A stretch of DNA of 64,000 nucleotides from the NCBI GenBank assembly GCA_030549175.1, contig JAUKUA010000006.1, positions 434,001-498,000 on the forward strand, written 5' to 3'. Position 1 is the stretch's first letter. Each line of letters starts with the position of its first letter. A program made the position numbers and the translations under genes. The DNA comes from Lasiosphaeris hirsuta. Lineage: Eukaryota > Ascomycota > Sordariomycetes > Sordariales > Lasiosphaeriaceae. Under the pieces are notes generated by a model that saw only the letters and a list, made by a program, of their open reading frames with translations, searched no databases and was not told the origin of the DNA. Below, piece by piece: positions 21,795-33,900 of the stretch.

Positions 21795-24239
21795 TCACCC
21801 CCTCCTCTGCCTCTTCAGAACATCTGCCCAACTCTGTTCCGTTGGTAATGACGGGACCTTCATTGTGCCCTGGGTGTCCGGCACCGCGTAGGTCGCCCGC
21901 GGCGACGACAGTGCCGAGCCGCTGAGTAGCGGACTTACAGTGCCCGGTACACCCGAGCTGACGCTTCCCGGCCCTCGAACGCTGCCCGTCTCCTTCGATA
22001 TGCTTTCCCTACGATCCATAATGCCAAGCCCGAAACCCATCGCAACATGTTCGGCGTCAATTCGTACGTCTGTATTATCCCCGAGTCTATTTGTATCCGA
22101 CGTTCGTTTGCTGTTTCCTTCCTTCTCGTTGGCGGCCGGACTCCCAACCGCGGGCGTTCCCGCAACGCTCGTTCCAGCAGGCGATTCTGCGTGTCTTGAT
22201 ATGCTCAGTCGGCTAAAGGTCGAGCTGGACATGCTGAGCTGTGTGCTGTCTGTCGAGGATGGATCTCGGTGAAGACTCGGTGTGCCAGCTCGAATAGGGG
22301 TGGCGGGGTTGACCGCTCGGGGCAGACGCGAGGCAGACCCTGAGGACCGTAATGTGAACCCGGTAGCATCGGGGTTCGGGCTCTCGCTAGGCAAGCCGGT
22401 CGGGGATGCTAGGCTGGGAATCGGGCGGGGGATAGACTCGCGCCGTTGTATCGAGGAAGAAACAGTGCGAACAGCTGACACGGGTGCTGCAGCAGCCTTT
22501 TGCGAGTAGGTTGGGCGGGAACTCAAAGTAGGTGTAGGACCCTGTTGCACCCTAAATGGCGATCGTGGGGATTGTCGCGGTTCGTTCGGCTGCGTATGTG
22601 GCTGTGGCCTGGCCCGCATCGTCAAACCGCTCGAAGCCGGGCCGCTCTGGGTGCGGTCCGTGTTCGGCCGCGGGATACTCGGGCGAGCCGGCCTCCGCCC
22701 GCCTTGCTGTTGCATTTCGGTAAGAAGACCCTCTAGCCTTTTCCGCTCGTTGCGTTCCTTTTCGAGTTGCTCTTTCAGAATCGAATTGGACTTTTCCCAC
22801 GCCTTTCCCTCGTTACGAATTCGTGTTTCATACGTCTCGTCCTTTGCTTCCAGCACCTCCAGCCGCTTGGCCATCGCCGTATGATCCGCTCGCAGACGGT
22901 CCCGTTCGTTAACAGCCTGCCGGTACCGCGTGTTCATCCGATCTGTGACGAAACGGCTGCTTCTTTTGCAGCACAAGGAATGATACACCTGATCTATGCC
23001 GCCCAGTTCAATAAGCTCAGTATCGACCTGATTCACTATAGGACGAGCTGACGGATCAGACGAGAGCATCCGCGCGGTCAGGTCGACGATATGTTTCGGC
23101 GAGAAAGTAGGCGCGTTGGCGTCCTCGACCTCCTGGGTCGATAGAGCTAAGCCCCTGAGCTTCTTGTGGTATTGCGCCAGCTTCTCGGCCCGGCGGGGCG
23201 ACATGTCTCCCACGACGGCATCAAAGTCACTCATGTTGGCCCCGTAGAGCACGGTCGAGATATTCAAGAGCACGAGGCCGAGGGAGTACACATCCGCAGC
23301 CTTCATGGACCACTCATCCCTAGAAGAGTGGATCTCGGGGGCTCTCCACTTGGGGGTTCCCTGCTGCCCCATCGTCATGGTGCGGTCCCGGTCGTTTACG
23401 TCCTTTGCGATGCCAAAGTCGGCCAAGTACACGCTCCCTGGGTTGAGCAGGATGTTGCTCGGCTTGAGATCGAGATGCCGGATGTTGGCCTCGTGGCAGT
23501 AGGCGACAGCTCGGGTGATGCAGCCTACAATTTCTCGCAGGTACTGCAGGGGACAGTTGCCCTGGGGTGCTGGCTGTGGCCCAATGCGTCCCCGTTCTAT
23601 GGCGCTAAAGTCTTGCAAGTCGAGCGCATGGAGACGACTTACAATATCGTCGCGATCGCCGAGTCCAGATTCGAGCAGATCCAGGTCGTTAAAGAGGCTG
23701 TCGAGGTTGCACACGGCGACGGGCCAGAGGAGGATATACAGCTCGTGTGGGCGCACGCAGTAGGTCCCGACAAGTTTCACAATGTGTTCATGTTCAAGCT
23801 TCTCCATAACATTGGCCTCCTCGCGCAGATACTGAATGGTGGTACCCCTCCGGTACTTGATGTGTTTTCGGGCCAGGCAGATGGCCCGGTTGTTGTGGGC
23901 AAAGTTGACCTTTTCGACAACGCCGTAGGTGCCGGAGCCAAGGACTGTGTCGGGGGCAGGCGGCTGTTTGAACCGCTGGTGCACTTTGCTGGCTTCTGCA
24001 AAGTCTTGGGGCGATGTGCCGGTGTGCTTACCTCTGTGACTGTCAGCAATTGCGCAACTACATTCACGACTGTGTCCACGACTGAGTTGCCCTTACATTC
24101 CCGACCAGTGGCCGCGTGAAGCTTCCCAGTCGCGGAGTATCTGTCGCTCGTAAGCCTCTAGCTGTGGTCGGGAGAGCCGTTCGAGGCCGGAGTGGCTCGT
24201 GGGCATGACGGTTTGCCAGCCATCGCCGGGATCACCCAT
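21795..24239 (-). CDS. Ser/Thr protein kinase with coiled coil and long disordered tail
   Basis: Two exons (24,239-24,097 and 24,039-21,795), intron 57 bp, 795 residues. The open frame upstream of the kinase domain lacks an ATG. A GTAAGG donor in the 5' exon joins it in frame to the acceptor CAG, giving MGDPGDGWQTVMPTS at the start. The kinase domain begins about residue 80: glycine loop GSGTYGVVE, catalytic Lys in LARKHI, LDLKPSNILL as catalytic loop, DFGIAKD, and RAPEIHSS as APE motif. The catalytic loop reads HLDLKPSN, so the Arg of HRD is Leu, marking it as a non-RD kinase that probably does not need activation-loop phosphorylation. After the domain come a charged coiled coil (about residues 410-490) and a Ser/Pro-rich tail. 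This layout is frequent in expanded fungal kinase families; no ortholog name is secure. It is divergent from the bZIP gene. Confidence 0.85.
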
Positions 24240-25860
24240 GACGGCAGAGTGGAATCTGGAGACTGAATCGAATTGCTGTCGCTGTCGCTAATCGCAAATC
24301 GCAAGGTAGATTTCTAGAAGGATTAGAGGTCCATGATGCTACAGTTAGTGAACAACATGCTTTGGCTGGCAACCCCTCAACCCTGCTGGTATCCAGAACA
24401 AAATGAAGGAGAGAGGAGTTTCGAGACGGACGAAGGACTTTTTGCCGATCTCGAAACACCGCCACCTTGATTGCGGCTGAGCATAGCGAGGGGCGGGGGA
24501 TAGTGGGTGCTCCCCACACCGCCAAGCCTTTACTGGCTGGCCCAAGCTGGATCGCCATGAGACGAACTTCCTGCAGGCCTGCCATTGGCCAATCCTTGGC
24601 TTCGACCTTCTGCCTTCGTAGGGCTGGCTTTGCCCCTACCACAACTGAGGCTCAGGAATCGAGAGCAGGAGGCACGAGGCGGTAGATCTGGGAACGCCAA
24701 CCTTTTGGTTGAATGGGATGACCACTGAAGGGTAAGCGACCCCATTTCGTGGATAAAGGCTCGGGCTTGCCAGCGTCTGATTGCTCCATTCGGAGCTGCG
24801 TCGAGACCGAGTCGAAGACGGGGTACACATCTGAAGGATGATTTAAAGGTCTACGCGGACACAGATAAGCAATACTCGGACGCGAGGTCGGGGCTCTTTC
24901 GGGAGGATTCCGGCCAGGTCCCAACCACTCGGGTCCCAGTCGTGCCAGTACTATGAGTTCTATCTCTGTAAATCGGGGTGACACAGATGTGGCAGGTTGG
25001 ATTCCAAATAAAGCCAAGAAAGTTGGCTGCTGGAATCGCGCCACCTAGCCCGAAGCTCCGTCTTCGACCGGTTGCGCCTTTGACGAATCGTGCAGTGTTG
25101 CTGTTAGTCCAGTAGCAAAAGCTAGCTACCCCTCACATAAATACCACACACCAGTCTGTTTGTAGCTGCTAGTCGGTCGGGAAAAAGCTACCGCCTCTCA
25201 CGGAGATCAGTAATCAGCGCCTTCGCGGCAGGCACGCTAGCCCGAGCTCCCCCCTGTCCTGCTGCCGCAAAGTGGATGCCACTTCTGCACCTCCGAAAGA
25301 AGTCTATAGACCGACCGAATCTACCATGTCGTTTTCCTCTAAAATTATTAAGCAGTTGGGATTCGCTCGTTTGGCACAAAAAGGTGACGTTGACCAGTGC
25401 AGCCCTAGATACCCAGCAACGCTTTCGGAATTAGGGAACTTCAACATCAGCACCAGCGCCAGAACCCCTCCCCTGCCGCTGCGGAATCGTGGTCAGCGCC
25501 CAGCATCCGCGTGCATGGCCGCACCCTCAACGTCTGCAACGAGCACAGGGTATTGTATCGGTCAGCCGAATCCCCCACCCCGTGCGCGGCCTGTCTCCCT
25601 GATTCACCAGCACGCCGAACAATTCAAGACCAAGCCATCCGCTCGCTGTCAGGTCCTGTTCCACTTCCTTCGTGATCCTGCATCGATAGTCGCCCTGGGT
25701 CCGATTGCTTGGCACACTCGTACCTGAGCGAGTCTAGTTGCTTTTGTCTTATCTCCGTGTGGTTGTGGTCGGGGATCCATCAGCACCCATCGCCGTGCCA
25801 AGCCTAGTTACTGAATACTATTGTCCATTTTGTTATTCTCTTGCGCATCAGGGGCGACGA
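24240..25860. promoter_or_regulatory. 1.6-kb region between divergent kinase and bZIP genes
   Basis: It must contain both promoters and the 5' leaders. An open stretch from 25,272 on the plus strand is more likely leader than coding. No particular binding site can be claimed. Confidence 0.4.
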
Positions 25861-27923
25861 ATGTCAGGGTCGCAGCCAGTCAGAGACAACCTCGCCATGC
25901 GGTACTCGCAGGGCGATCTCGCCATCCTCAGTGCCGAGATCTATACTCCCGGGCTCCCCTATTCTGCCCCGGGCCGGCCAGCAGTGACTAAGAAGACGCC
26001 CCCGACCCGCTCTTCTGAAGAGGGTCCGAGGAAACGCGCGAAGCGTCAGTCTCCGGAGGAGGCTGTCGAACCTGAAGAGGAGGAGAAGAAGAGGACCCGT
26101 GGGCGCCCGCGCCTGGACGCCAAGGATGAGACGGCCGCGGATGTAAGTATCTTGTACCGTCATGCTTCAGTGGCACACTCGCCGTCCGACGTTCACGTAA
26201 TTTGAGCATGTCTGACCGTAGCAGCGCCGGCGAACGCAAATACGTCTTGCCCAAAGAGCCTACCGGAACCGAAAGGAGACTGCGATCCAGACTCTCGAGA
26301 GGAAGGTCCAGGACCTTAAGGACATAAACGAGGAGATGAGCAATACCTTTATGCAGCTCCACGACTCCGCCATGAACGCGGGCGTCCTAGACCGGAACCC
26401 CGAGTTTAGCCGCCATCTGCGGCTCACCACCGAAAAGTTTCTCTCCCTCGCGCGGCAGGCAAGCGAGGACGGCGCAAAGGACGATGATGCGGGCAACGGG
26501 TCGGTCCACAACTCGTCAGATGACCGAGCCGAACAAGCCAAATCGAACTCTCCCGAAATAGTCGGCAGGGTGCCAACCACGGTAGCTGAGAAGCCCAAGG
26601 GCCAGACGATACTGTACGGGGGCCTGATGGTGTCCCACGAGCCGATGAATGAGTACGACCTTCTCCACGACTTCGCCAGCGACTACGTCCCGCCGACGAG
26701 CTCTGCTCTCGACTTTGAGGTCATCACCCAACCTACGCTCGAGAACGCCAGCTTCCCATTTGGGAGCGCCCCGGAGTTCGACTTTCTTTCCTTCTCAAAC
26801 CCCTCCCCCTATTCTCCCCTCCCCCTCCCTAGGACATACACATCCCGGGAAGCAACCTTTGGCCGGAGGCTGCACCGATTCGCAACGGAGAGGGCCCTCT
26901 TCCTCATCTCGATGCCCTACCCAAACCCGGATCGATTCAATGAGGTCTTTGGCTTCTGCCTGCTAATTGAGACGCGTGAAGCCATCCACGAACGGCTGCG
27001 TCGGACTGTCGGGCGCAGCATTCAAGAGAACCTCTCCAACTGGCAATACCCATTCTACAACCTCGGCGGCGCCGGCACCCACTTTGACGCCGACGACATG
27101 GCGGTGCGGCGCGGGAGCGAAGACGGAATCGACGTGCTGAAACCCAACAACACCGCTGGCTTCTCCACCGGCCCCTTCACGCCTGACATTGTCGGCGTGC
27201 AGGAGAGCTCGCTTGGCAAGGGGATGCGCATGGACCTGGCGGGGTTCCGCGGCGACTACTTCGACTGCGACGAGGTGGAGCTGTACCTGCACCACCGCGG
27301 CATCATCATCCCGGCGGGGGCCGACCACATCACGGCCGAGATCGACCCGGCGAAGCTCGGCAACGGGCCGGCCGCTAGGCCCTCGTACAGCGCCACCACG
27401 GGGTCTGGCTTCGCCGCGCTGACGGCCCCGACCGGCACGCTGCCCGAGCACAACCCCTTCGCCCCGCAAAACAGCCGCGGCAACGGATCAAGCACGTCGT
27501 CGCTCTCCCCCGCACCCAGCACCGAGGTGGCCATGACGGCGGTCCAGCAGCCGTCCTCGGCGGCGTGGAGCTTTAGTGCCGGGCAGGCCAGTCTCATCGA
27601 CCCGCTGCTCGCTGGCGTCTTCTCCGGCACGTCCCACGGATCGTACATGGCCATGGCCGCGGCGACGACATCCGGCGGCGCATCCGGATCGGCCTCCGGG
27701 TCGGTGCCGTCATCGCCGCCGAGGCGGGAGACGGTGACGGTGGATGTGCACTTGTTGATTCAGAGTATGTTCCCTAGACTAAAGGCATGCCAGACTAAAT
27801 AAGAAGCTAATGATGTGTGCAGAACTCACCTCGAGAGCGACGTGTCTGGGGCGGTCGCCGGGTTTCAGGCAACAGGATATCAACGAGGCGTTTTGGAAAG
27901 CGGCGAGGATTGTCGGCAGTTAA
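25861..27923 (+). CDS. bZIP transcription factor
   Basis: Three exons (25,861-26,142; 26,222-27,764; 27,823-27,923) encode 641 residues. Exon 1 carries a basic, acidic-flanked region ending GRPRLDAKDETAAD. The splice leads directly into the DNA-contact region RRRTQIRLAQRAYRNRKE (NxxAQxxFR type, here IRLAQRAYRNR) and the zipper heptads (IQTLERKVQDLKDINEEM), about residues 95-130. The rest is a fungal regulatory region with conserved blocks (FGRRLHRFATERALFL, EVFGFCLLIE, ELYLHHRGIIIP). The last exon closes with DINEAFWKAARIVGS, a conserved terminal helix. It should bind DNA as a dimer in the nucleus; targets unknown. The second intron is 58 bp; the first is 79 bp. The acceptor may be TAG at 26,221 or GCAG at 26,224, differing by one Gln. 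No frame break. Confidence 0.88.
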
Positions 27924-28499
27924 TACCCGGATTGCGTTGGGGGGCGTGGGGCATGGCATTGCTGCTCAGATGGCTGGACGGCGGGCGGGGTTTGGGATGT
28001 ATTATAGACATCAGTAACGACAGCGGGGGTATAGTGCTAGAATGATGGTGCGTGTTGCAGTCCCGAGGGACCAAAATCAGGTGATGGGGGATGTCCAGGG
28101 ACTAAATAGCTGTCGATTCCGCAGCACGATGTCAAGTTGGACTTAACAAGGGGCCGCCTTGGTCAAGTGGTAGTTCGTTCCGCTGAACGGACATGGTCAA
28201 CTAGAAACCGTCCCTGTTCTCATGCGTGGTATGGGTCCGATACGGTTTCGTAGGTCAGCTTCGTTCGAAACGAGCTGGCTGAGCTTTTGCCAGTGCTCTT
28301 GATGTTTTTTTTTTTTTCATTTTCCCCATGTGGTCCAAGATTTATCTCTCCCAGATAAGATGCACAGACAAGATGTACTCCTGCGTATCCTTTCACGTTG
28401 CATTGAAAGATGGCGCCATGTTTTTCACGCAGACAGACTCACATCTCCAAGCCACATTGGCAGTAACTATTTACAACGTTAAGTCCACTGCTGCGAGGA
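27924..28499. other. intergenic with candidate Pol III unit
   Basis: No protein gene. Apart from the candidate at 28,153-28,317 nothing is recognised. The bZIP and LYR genes converge here. Confidence 0.5.
28153..28317 (+). ncRNA. candidate RNA polymerase III unit (tRNA-like A and B boxes, T12)
   Basis: TGGTCAAGTGG at 28,160-28,170 fits the A-box rule (TRGYNNANNNG). GTTCGAAAC at 28,264-28,272 fits the B box (GWTCRANNC). A run of 12 T at 28,306-28,317 would terminate Pol III. Folding as an intron-containing tRNA by eye is poor: only 4 of 7 acceptor pairs and 4 of 5 T-stem pairs. It may be a tRNA relic, a SINE head or another small RNA. Confidence 0.3.
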
Positions 28500-29532
28500 T
28501 CATGACACCCTTGGGTCCCTTTCTCTCCTCTTTAGCACCGTCTTGTAAAATCCCCACGGCCGCTTCGGCGCCTGCGGCACCGGCTTCCCCTCGGCCTTGA
28601 GCTGCGCCACCTCTCGCTTGGCCAACACCTTCTCCTCCTCGACAATCTTCCACAAGGCGTTGCCCCGCGCCACGTAATCCTCCATCTCGCGATTCGCGAC
28701 CAACGACAGCTCCTTGATAGCCTGCCTCACGCCCCCCCTGTACGACGCCGACGGCGGGTCATGCTCATACGGCAGCCCCTGCCGCGCGAACTGCTTCGCG
28801 ACCAGACCCTCCCACCGATCCTCCTCGGTCGCCTCGGGGATAAGCTCGTCCCGCATGACCACCATGTTGAAGACGCGCTGCTGGCGGGTATCGGCCCTGC
28901 GCCGGAGCACATCTGACAGCGCGCGGGGCATCGGCTTACCGAAGCGTAGGAACGGCACCCCCATATGCTCGTCGAGGTGGGGGATGGTCCGCCGGTCGCC
29001 CTTGAGGTCCTCGCGCGGCCTCGGCCGCAGCGGCGACACGTACTTGGCCGGCGAGGTCGCTGTGGCCTCGTGAAGGCGCACCAGCAGCGGGATGAGGGGC
29101 GGTTTCGAGGGCGGCGACTTTGGGGCGAGGGCGGCTTTGGCGGCGCGGTCGCGGAGGATCCGGTGGTTGTTCCGGTTCAGGAAGGTGATCACCTCCAAGT
29201 GCTGCCTGGGATTGGCGGCTGGGTCGGCGGCGGCGCTGAGGAGGGTGAGAAAGCGGTAGCCATTCTTGAGGGCCGAGACGACGAGCCGCGAGCTTATCTC
29301 CTTCTTGTTGCGATAGAACGCCCGGCGGGTCAGGGCTCGGATGGGGTTTTCGGGGCCGAGGGTCGTGGCGAGCTTATCGGGGACGGGCACGCGGGGTCCA
29401 AGGCGGAGCAGGGCTCGGTAGAGAGCAAAGCCTGGGCGATTACGGTTAGTCAGGGAACGCGCGACTGTTTACGGATATCTTACATGCTGCACGATGCCGC
29501 GCGTCATTTCCGGGAACGTATCGCGACGGCAT
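28500..29532 (-). CDS. LYR-motif protein (complex 1 LYR / Cup1-like)
   Basis: Two exons, 29,532-29,484 and 29,431-28,500, with a 52-bp intron (GTAAGA..CAG), encode 326 residues. The join creates CFALYRALLRLGPRVP, so the L-Y-R triplet falls at residues 20-22, followed by the phenylalanine-containing helix (AFYRNKKEISSRL) that completes the LYRxxxx..F pattern of Complex 1 LYR proteins. These are small mitochondrial assembly factors for Fe-S and respiratory complexes. This member has a long C-terminal extension with conserved VPFLRFGKPMPRALSDVLRRR and a charged end, as in the fungal Cup1-like group. Of two overlapping ATGs (29,536 and 29,532) only the second is in frame with the second exon. A mitochondrial matrix location is inferred from family only. 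Confidence 0.82.
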
Positions 29533-29908
29533 TCATCTGTTGTGGCGGCAAGCACCGGGATACGCGCCGAATTGGGAAGTGGAGGGTTCGTCAAAGTTAG
29601 GTGCAAATGCTTGGCGTGAGCACCGAGCAGATGCCTCGTGGGGTCACGTGCGCATCAAGTCCCGCCACGCAAAAGATCGTCAACACTTGATGTGATGTAA
29701 TCTGCTACGTATATTGTTTGCTCGCTTCATCTAACTACCAAGCCACAGCATGGTGACAAGCAAAAATGTGTTGTCGTCCGACACAGTCCCCAACTCCGCG
29801 CGTGCATCGAGCCGCCGTTGCAAGCAAGCCATCAAGTCACAAAGCCATCAAGTCAAAAAGCAGTTCGTTCAGGCAGTTCTTGATATTCTGTATTCCAATC
29901 CACCACTT
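29533..29908. other. intergenic between co-oriented LYR and UEV genes
   Basis: 375 bp holding the 3' side of the UEV gene and the upstream side of the LYR gene. No distinct motif seen. Confidence 0.5.
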
Positions 29909-30548
29909 TCACTTGTACATCGCAAACTTGGCTCCCTCAGGGGGCTGCGGCAGCTTCTTATGCTCCTCCATATACCTAGGGCAGTTAGCGCCGTCCTCAG
30001 GCTGTCTCCGTGGACGTCCAGGATGTGATTGCTTACTTCCGTATCGAAATGAGAGCAGTCTCGAGACTGAGGGGGTCCTCCTTTGGCCGGGGGTTCTTGG
30101 CCAGCTCGCTGGCGATCCGGGGCCAGTCGCGCAGAATTGCGACCGAGTTCTTGTCCACCCTGCCGTCTGTCGTGTTCACGCCGGGCAGGTTAATTTGGCT
30201 GACAAAGTAAATGGTTGGGGGCTCCCTAGGGTAGTTAGGGCCGCACTCCATCTTGAGCTCGTAGATTCGGTTCTCGTGGTTGCCCTGCGCAATATGGTCA
30301 GCTCGAGTGCAAGGGCGTGGGATTTGGGGCGGGAGACTTACGTGCGGCGGTCCCCAGATTGTGCCTCGCCAGTGTGTCATGTAGATATCCTCGGGATCCT
30401 CAAGACCGTATGAGCAAGCACCTGGGTGAGTCTGTCAGTCAACGCCGACGGTTGTTGCCTGCCTCTGCTTACCTGCGCCCATGCCCTTCTCGCCCTTCTC
30501 GAGCTCAGCGAGGAGCTTGAAGTTCCGTGGTACCTGAGCGACAGCCAT
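29909..30548 (-). CDS. ubiquitin-conjugating enzyme variant (MMS2-like UEV)
   Basis: Four exons (30,548-30,473; 30,421-30,342; 30,284-30,037; 29,975-29,909) with introns of 51, 57 and 61 bp give 156 residues. The sequence follows the UEV fold: VPRNFKLLAELEKGEKGMGA, ACSYGLEDPEDIYM, WRGTIWGPPH, HENRIYELKMECGPNYPREPP, INLPGVNTTDGRVD and the end KKLPQPPEGAKF. The catalytic Cys region of true E2 enzymes is replaced, so it is inactive alone. MMS2/UEV1 pairs with Ubc13 to build K63-linked ubiquitin chains in post-replication repair, in the nucleus and cytosol. The segment WPRIASELAKNPRPKEDPLS is longer than in yeast Mms2, so this may be a divergent fungal UEV rather than the strict MMS2 ortholog. 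It is divergent from mon2 with 386 bp between starts. Confidence 0.88.
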
Positions 30549-30934
30549 GATGTCTGGATCGGGTGGTCGCTGGTGCGTTGGTCGGAAAGAAGTCGAATCC
30601 GCGCGAATGGTGCAAATCCTCAACCAGAGTCTTGTGTGGTTGGGCTGGCTGTCGCAGCGGGAGGCTGAGTGTCATGCGGGTGGGTACAGCGGGGTCAAAG
30701 GTTGGAAGCGGGCGTAGTGGGGTTGAGCAAAAGGCGGTGAGACATTCTGCCAGCTTAGTCAACCTGCTTCGACTCGGCGCGCGGACACGGTTGTTGGCCA
30801 GAGCTGGTTGACACTACACTGCGCTTGCATCAGGGACCCTGACGACACGCATCCACATCAGCACCCTGGTCAAGTTCAGTCGCCTTGAGAGTCTACCATG
30901 TGTGCACAGTGAATTGGTGCCGCGAGATGCAAAT
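30549..30934. promoter_or_regulatory. divergent promoter region, UEV / mon2
   Basis: 386 bp between the start codons of two outward-facing genes. It is G+C-rich and TATA is not obvious. A shared or overlapping promoter is an inference from spacing only. Confidence 0.5.
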
Positions 30935-33900
30935 ATGACGGCCCAGCTGCTTGCTTCAGAGCTTGCCAACCTCATTCAGGAGAGCAAACGGAAGCACAAT
31001 GATCTGCGCCAGGTACCTACCTGCCTCTGAACCGAACTCACCTCAGCTGCACCAGCACCCATTTCGAGCCAGCAGCTCAACACCAAATCTTAAAGCTAAC
31101 ATGGGATATAGGCTGCTGAAAAGTCTCTCGAGGAGCTAAAGAGCCTGAGGGCCCCGTCTGAAGCGCAGATTTCCGCTGGTATGCTGTCCCATTCATCCCC
31201 TGGTCTTCCGTCTCTTACACCAGCCAGAGCTCGCCCAGCGAACAAACTTTGTCAACCCCTTTATCATCGCCTGCGGAACCAAGAATGCAAAGTTCACCGG
31301 CATCGCAATTGTCTGCTTGCAGAGGCTCATTGTGTCTCGCGCTCTCCCAAGAACCAAGCTGAGTCAGGTCCTGGAGGCTCTGCAGCAGGCCACGTCAGCC
31401 GGCCTCGATGTTCAACTCAAGATCCTCCAGGCTCTCCCGCCGCTGCTCTCCAACTACGCAATCGATGTCAAGGGCGAACTCTTGGTTACTGCCCTCAACA
31501 CCTGCTTCGTCCTGCAGTCGAGCAAGAATGCCATTGTCAACAACACGTCTGCCGCCACCCTGCAGCAGCTCGTAGTGTCTGTCTTTGACAAGGTAGTCAC
31601 GGAAGACAGTGAGTAGTGTGGTCTCTTGTCCTCGGCCTTGCTCTAATTCACTGCAGGATCCGGTATCGACTTTCCTCCTGTTGGAGAAGCCCCTATCCAG
31701 GATGGCACGGTTCCGCTCAGGTCGGCGGCCATGGATGCCTACAGGGTAACTATCCCCAGACATGTCCATGTACGCCGCTAACGGTTTAGGTCTTTAACGA
31801 CATCTGTCTCATGACGGAAAACCAGCGACCGGAATATCTCCGTTTCTCGGGCCTCCCTCAGACATTCGGACTGGAGTTGATAGAATCGGTGTTGACAAAT
31901 CACGCGGCCATCTTCTCTGCCCACCCCGAGCAGGCCGATATCCTACGTACCAGAGTGATGCCCTTCCTAATCAGCGCTCTCCGCGGGAAGCCAAACTTTG
32001 CAACCAGTGTTCGTCTTGTACGGATTCTGTACACGCTGCTTCGTCGTCACCTGTCCATCCTGCCATCAGAAAGTGGGGATGCTCTGGAGATCCTGACCCA
32101 GCTGCTGGACCAGGATACCGCACTATGGAAACGGTCGCTTTCTATGGAGGTGTTTAGGGGTATTTTCGCAGAGCACGTCCTGCTTCGACGCATTTTTATG
32201 CTGTATGACGCCAAGCCGGGCCAGAAGAACATTCTCAAAAACTTGACAGCAACATTTGTCCGCGTCAGCACCGAGAAGCCTTCCGTCATCGGTCTCGGGC
32301 ACCAATCCACCATCCCTGTGGCCAACCCCTATGGAAACATGGGCTCATCCACTGACCAGGCAATGCTCGAGGCGAGCGGCGTCACAGGCATCATCTCAGG
32401 CTCCGTGGGCTCTGACGGGCACAACACGGGAATCAGCACGCAATGGAGTACTATGAGGGTTCCTTGCATCGACCAGCTGGACAAGACGGATCCTCCCAGC
32501 ATCCCCGAATCATATGTCTACAGCCTGACCCTTGCTTGCATCACTTCTCTTTCTGAGGGACTGGCCAAGTTCATTCTTCCCCTGACCGTGCCCAGTGAGG
32601 GTCGGAGGAAACGAACCAAAGAGCCTGACCGTGACTCGCCCGCTCCGGCCGACGAGCGCGCCGATTCCCTCACTGAGAGAACCCTGGAGCGATCTGCCTC
32701 GTTCAAGCGAAATCCCGTGCCTGTCAACCCTCTCAGCCTTGAAAACCACCCCCTGCAGGCCGAAGTCAAAATCTGCGCGGATTTCATCGAAGAGTGCTGG
32801 CCTGCTATCCTTGCCACCTGCTCGACATTCTTGTTTGCCGCGCTGGACTCCGAGTACTACCACGGCCTTGTCCGAGCATTCCAAAAGTTCGCCCACGTCG
32901 CCGGGTTACTGCAGCTCACCACGCCGCGCGATGCCTTCTTGACCACGCTGGGGAAAGCTGCGGTGCCGCCCAACATATTTACGGCTTCCTTGAACACCGG
33001 CGCGCCGCGAACACCAAGCACGCCGTCGACCGAGGCCGCCAACAGCATATTCAGCAACGCTCGGGGGCTTCTCAGCGTAGACAGCCTGGTCAGTCAGTCT
33101 TCCCAGCCGGCCGAGAAACAAAAGCAGTATTCTATGGACGTGAGCACTGCAACCCTCAACACCAGGAACCTCTTGTGCCTTAGGGCGCTTTTGAACCTCG
33201 GGATTGCACTTGGTCCGACGCTCTCGACCTCCTGGAGCATCATCCTCGAAACGCTCCAGCAGGCCGACTTTGTCTTGTTCACGTTTGGCAAGACAGCGGG
33301 AAGGACGCCAATCGCCGCAAAGGTGCCAGATCAACACGCGGAGCATGAAGCCAGCGTATTGCTGTCCAACTTCAACGTCGAGATCCGGGCCGTTGAAACA
33401 GCAGCCTCTCGACTTTTCGAAAGCACGGTGGACTTTCCTAACCCCGCCTTTGTCGAAGTTGTCGACGCAGTTTGCAATCTGCTCGAGAAGCGTACTGGGT
33501 TGGCCTCCGAGGCCGGCAGCCGGCCGCAATCCCCGCCCTCAAGCGGCACGCTCAAAACGCCCGTGGTTACTACACACAAGAGGGTTTTGAGCATCTCGAC
33601 GGCGGCGCTTTCCGGGCCCAACCAAGAGGACCAGTTCGCCCTGGCCAAACTAGGCGATCTTGCATCTATCAATATTGAGCGATTACTGTCGTATTCCCCG
33701 GATGCTTCTGGATGGTCGTCGCTGACGTCCGAGTTGATCAGAACACTGAGCTCTGGTCTGAATACTCCACCTGTCAGAGCACGTGCAGCCGAGACGCTCG
33801 TACATATCCTCCTGGAAGCCGCGAATGCCGTCGCATCGCAGCCAGAAGATTCCCGGGGCGAGATACAGCTGCGTCTCCTCGAGGCGTTCCGCAATTCTGT

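Noticed and set aside
28153..28284. Intron-containing tRNA gene
   Set aside because: Box matches are good, but acceptor and T-stem pairing are too poor, and no anticodon arm could be drawn.
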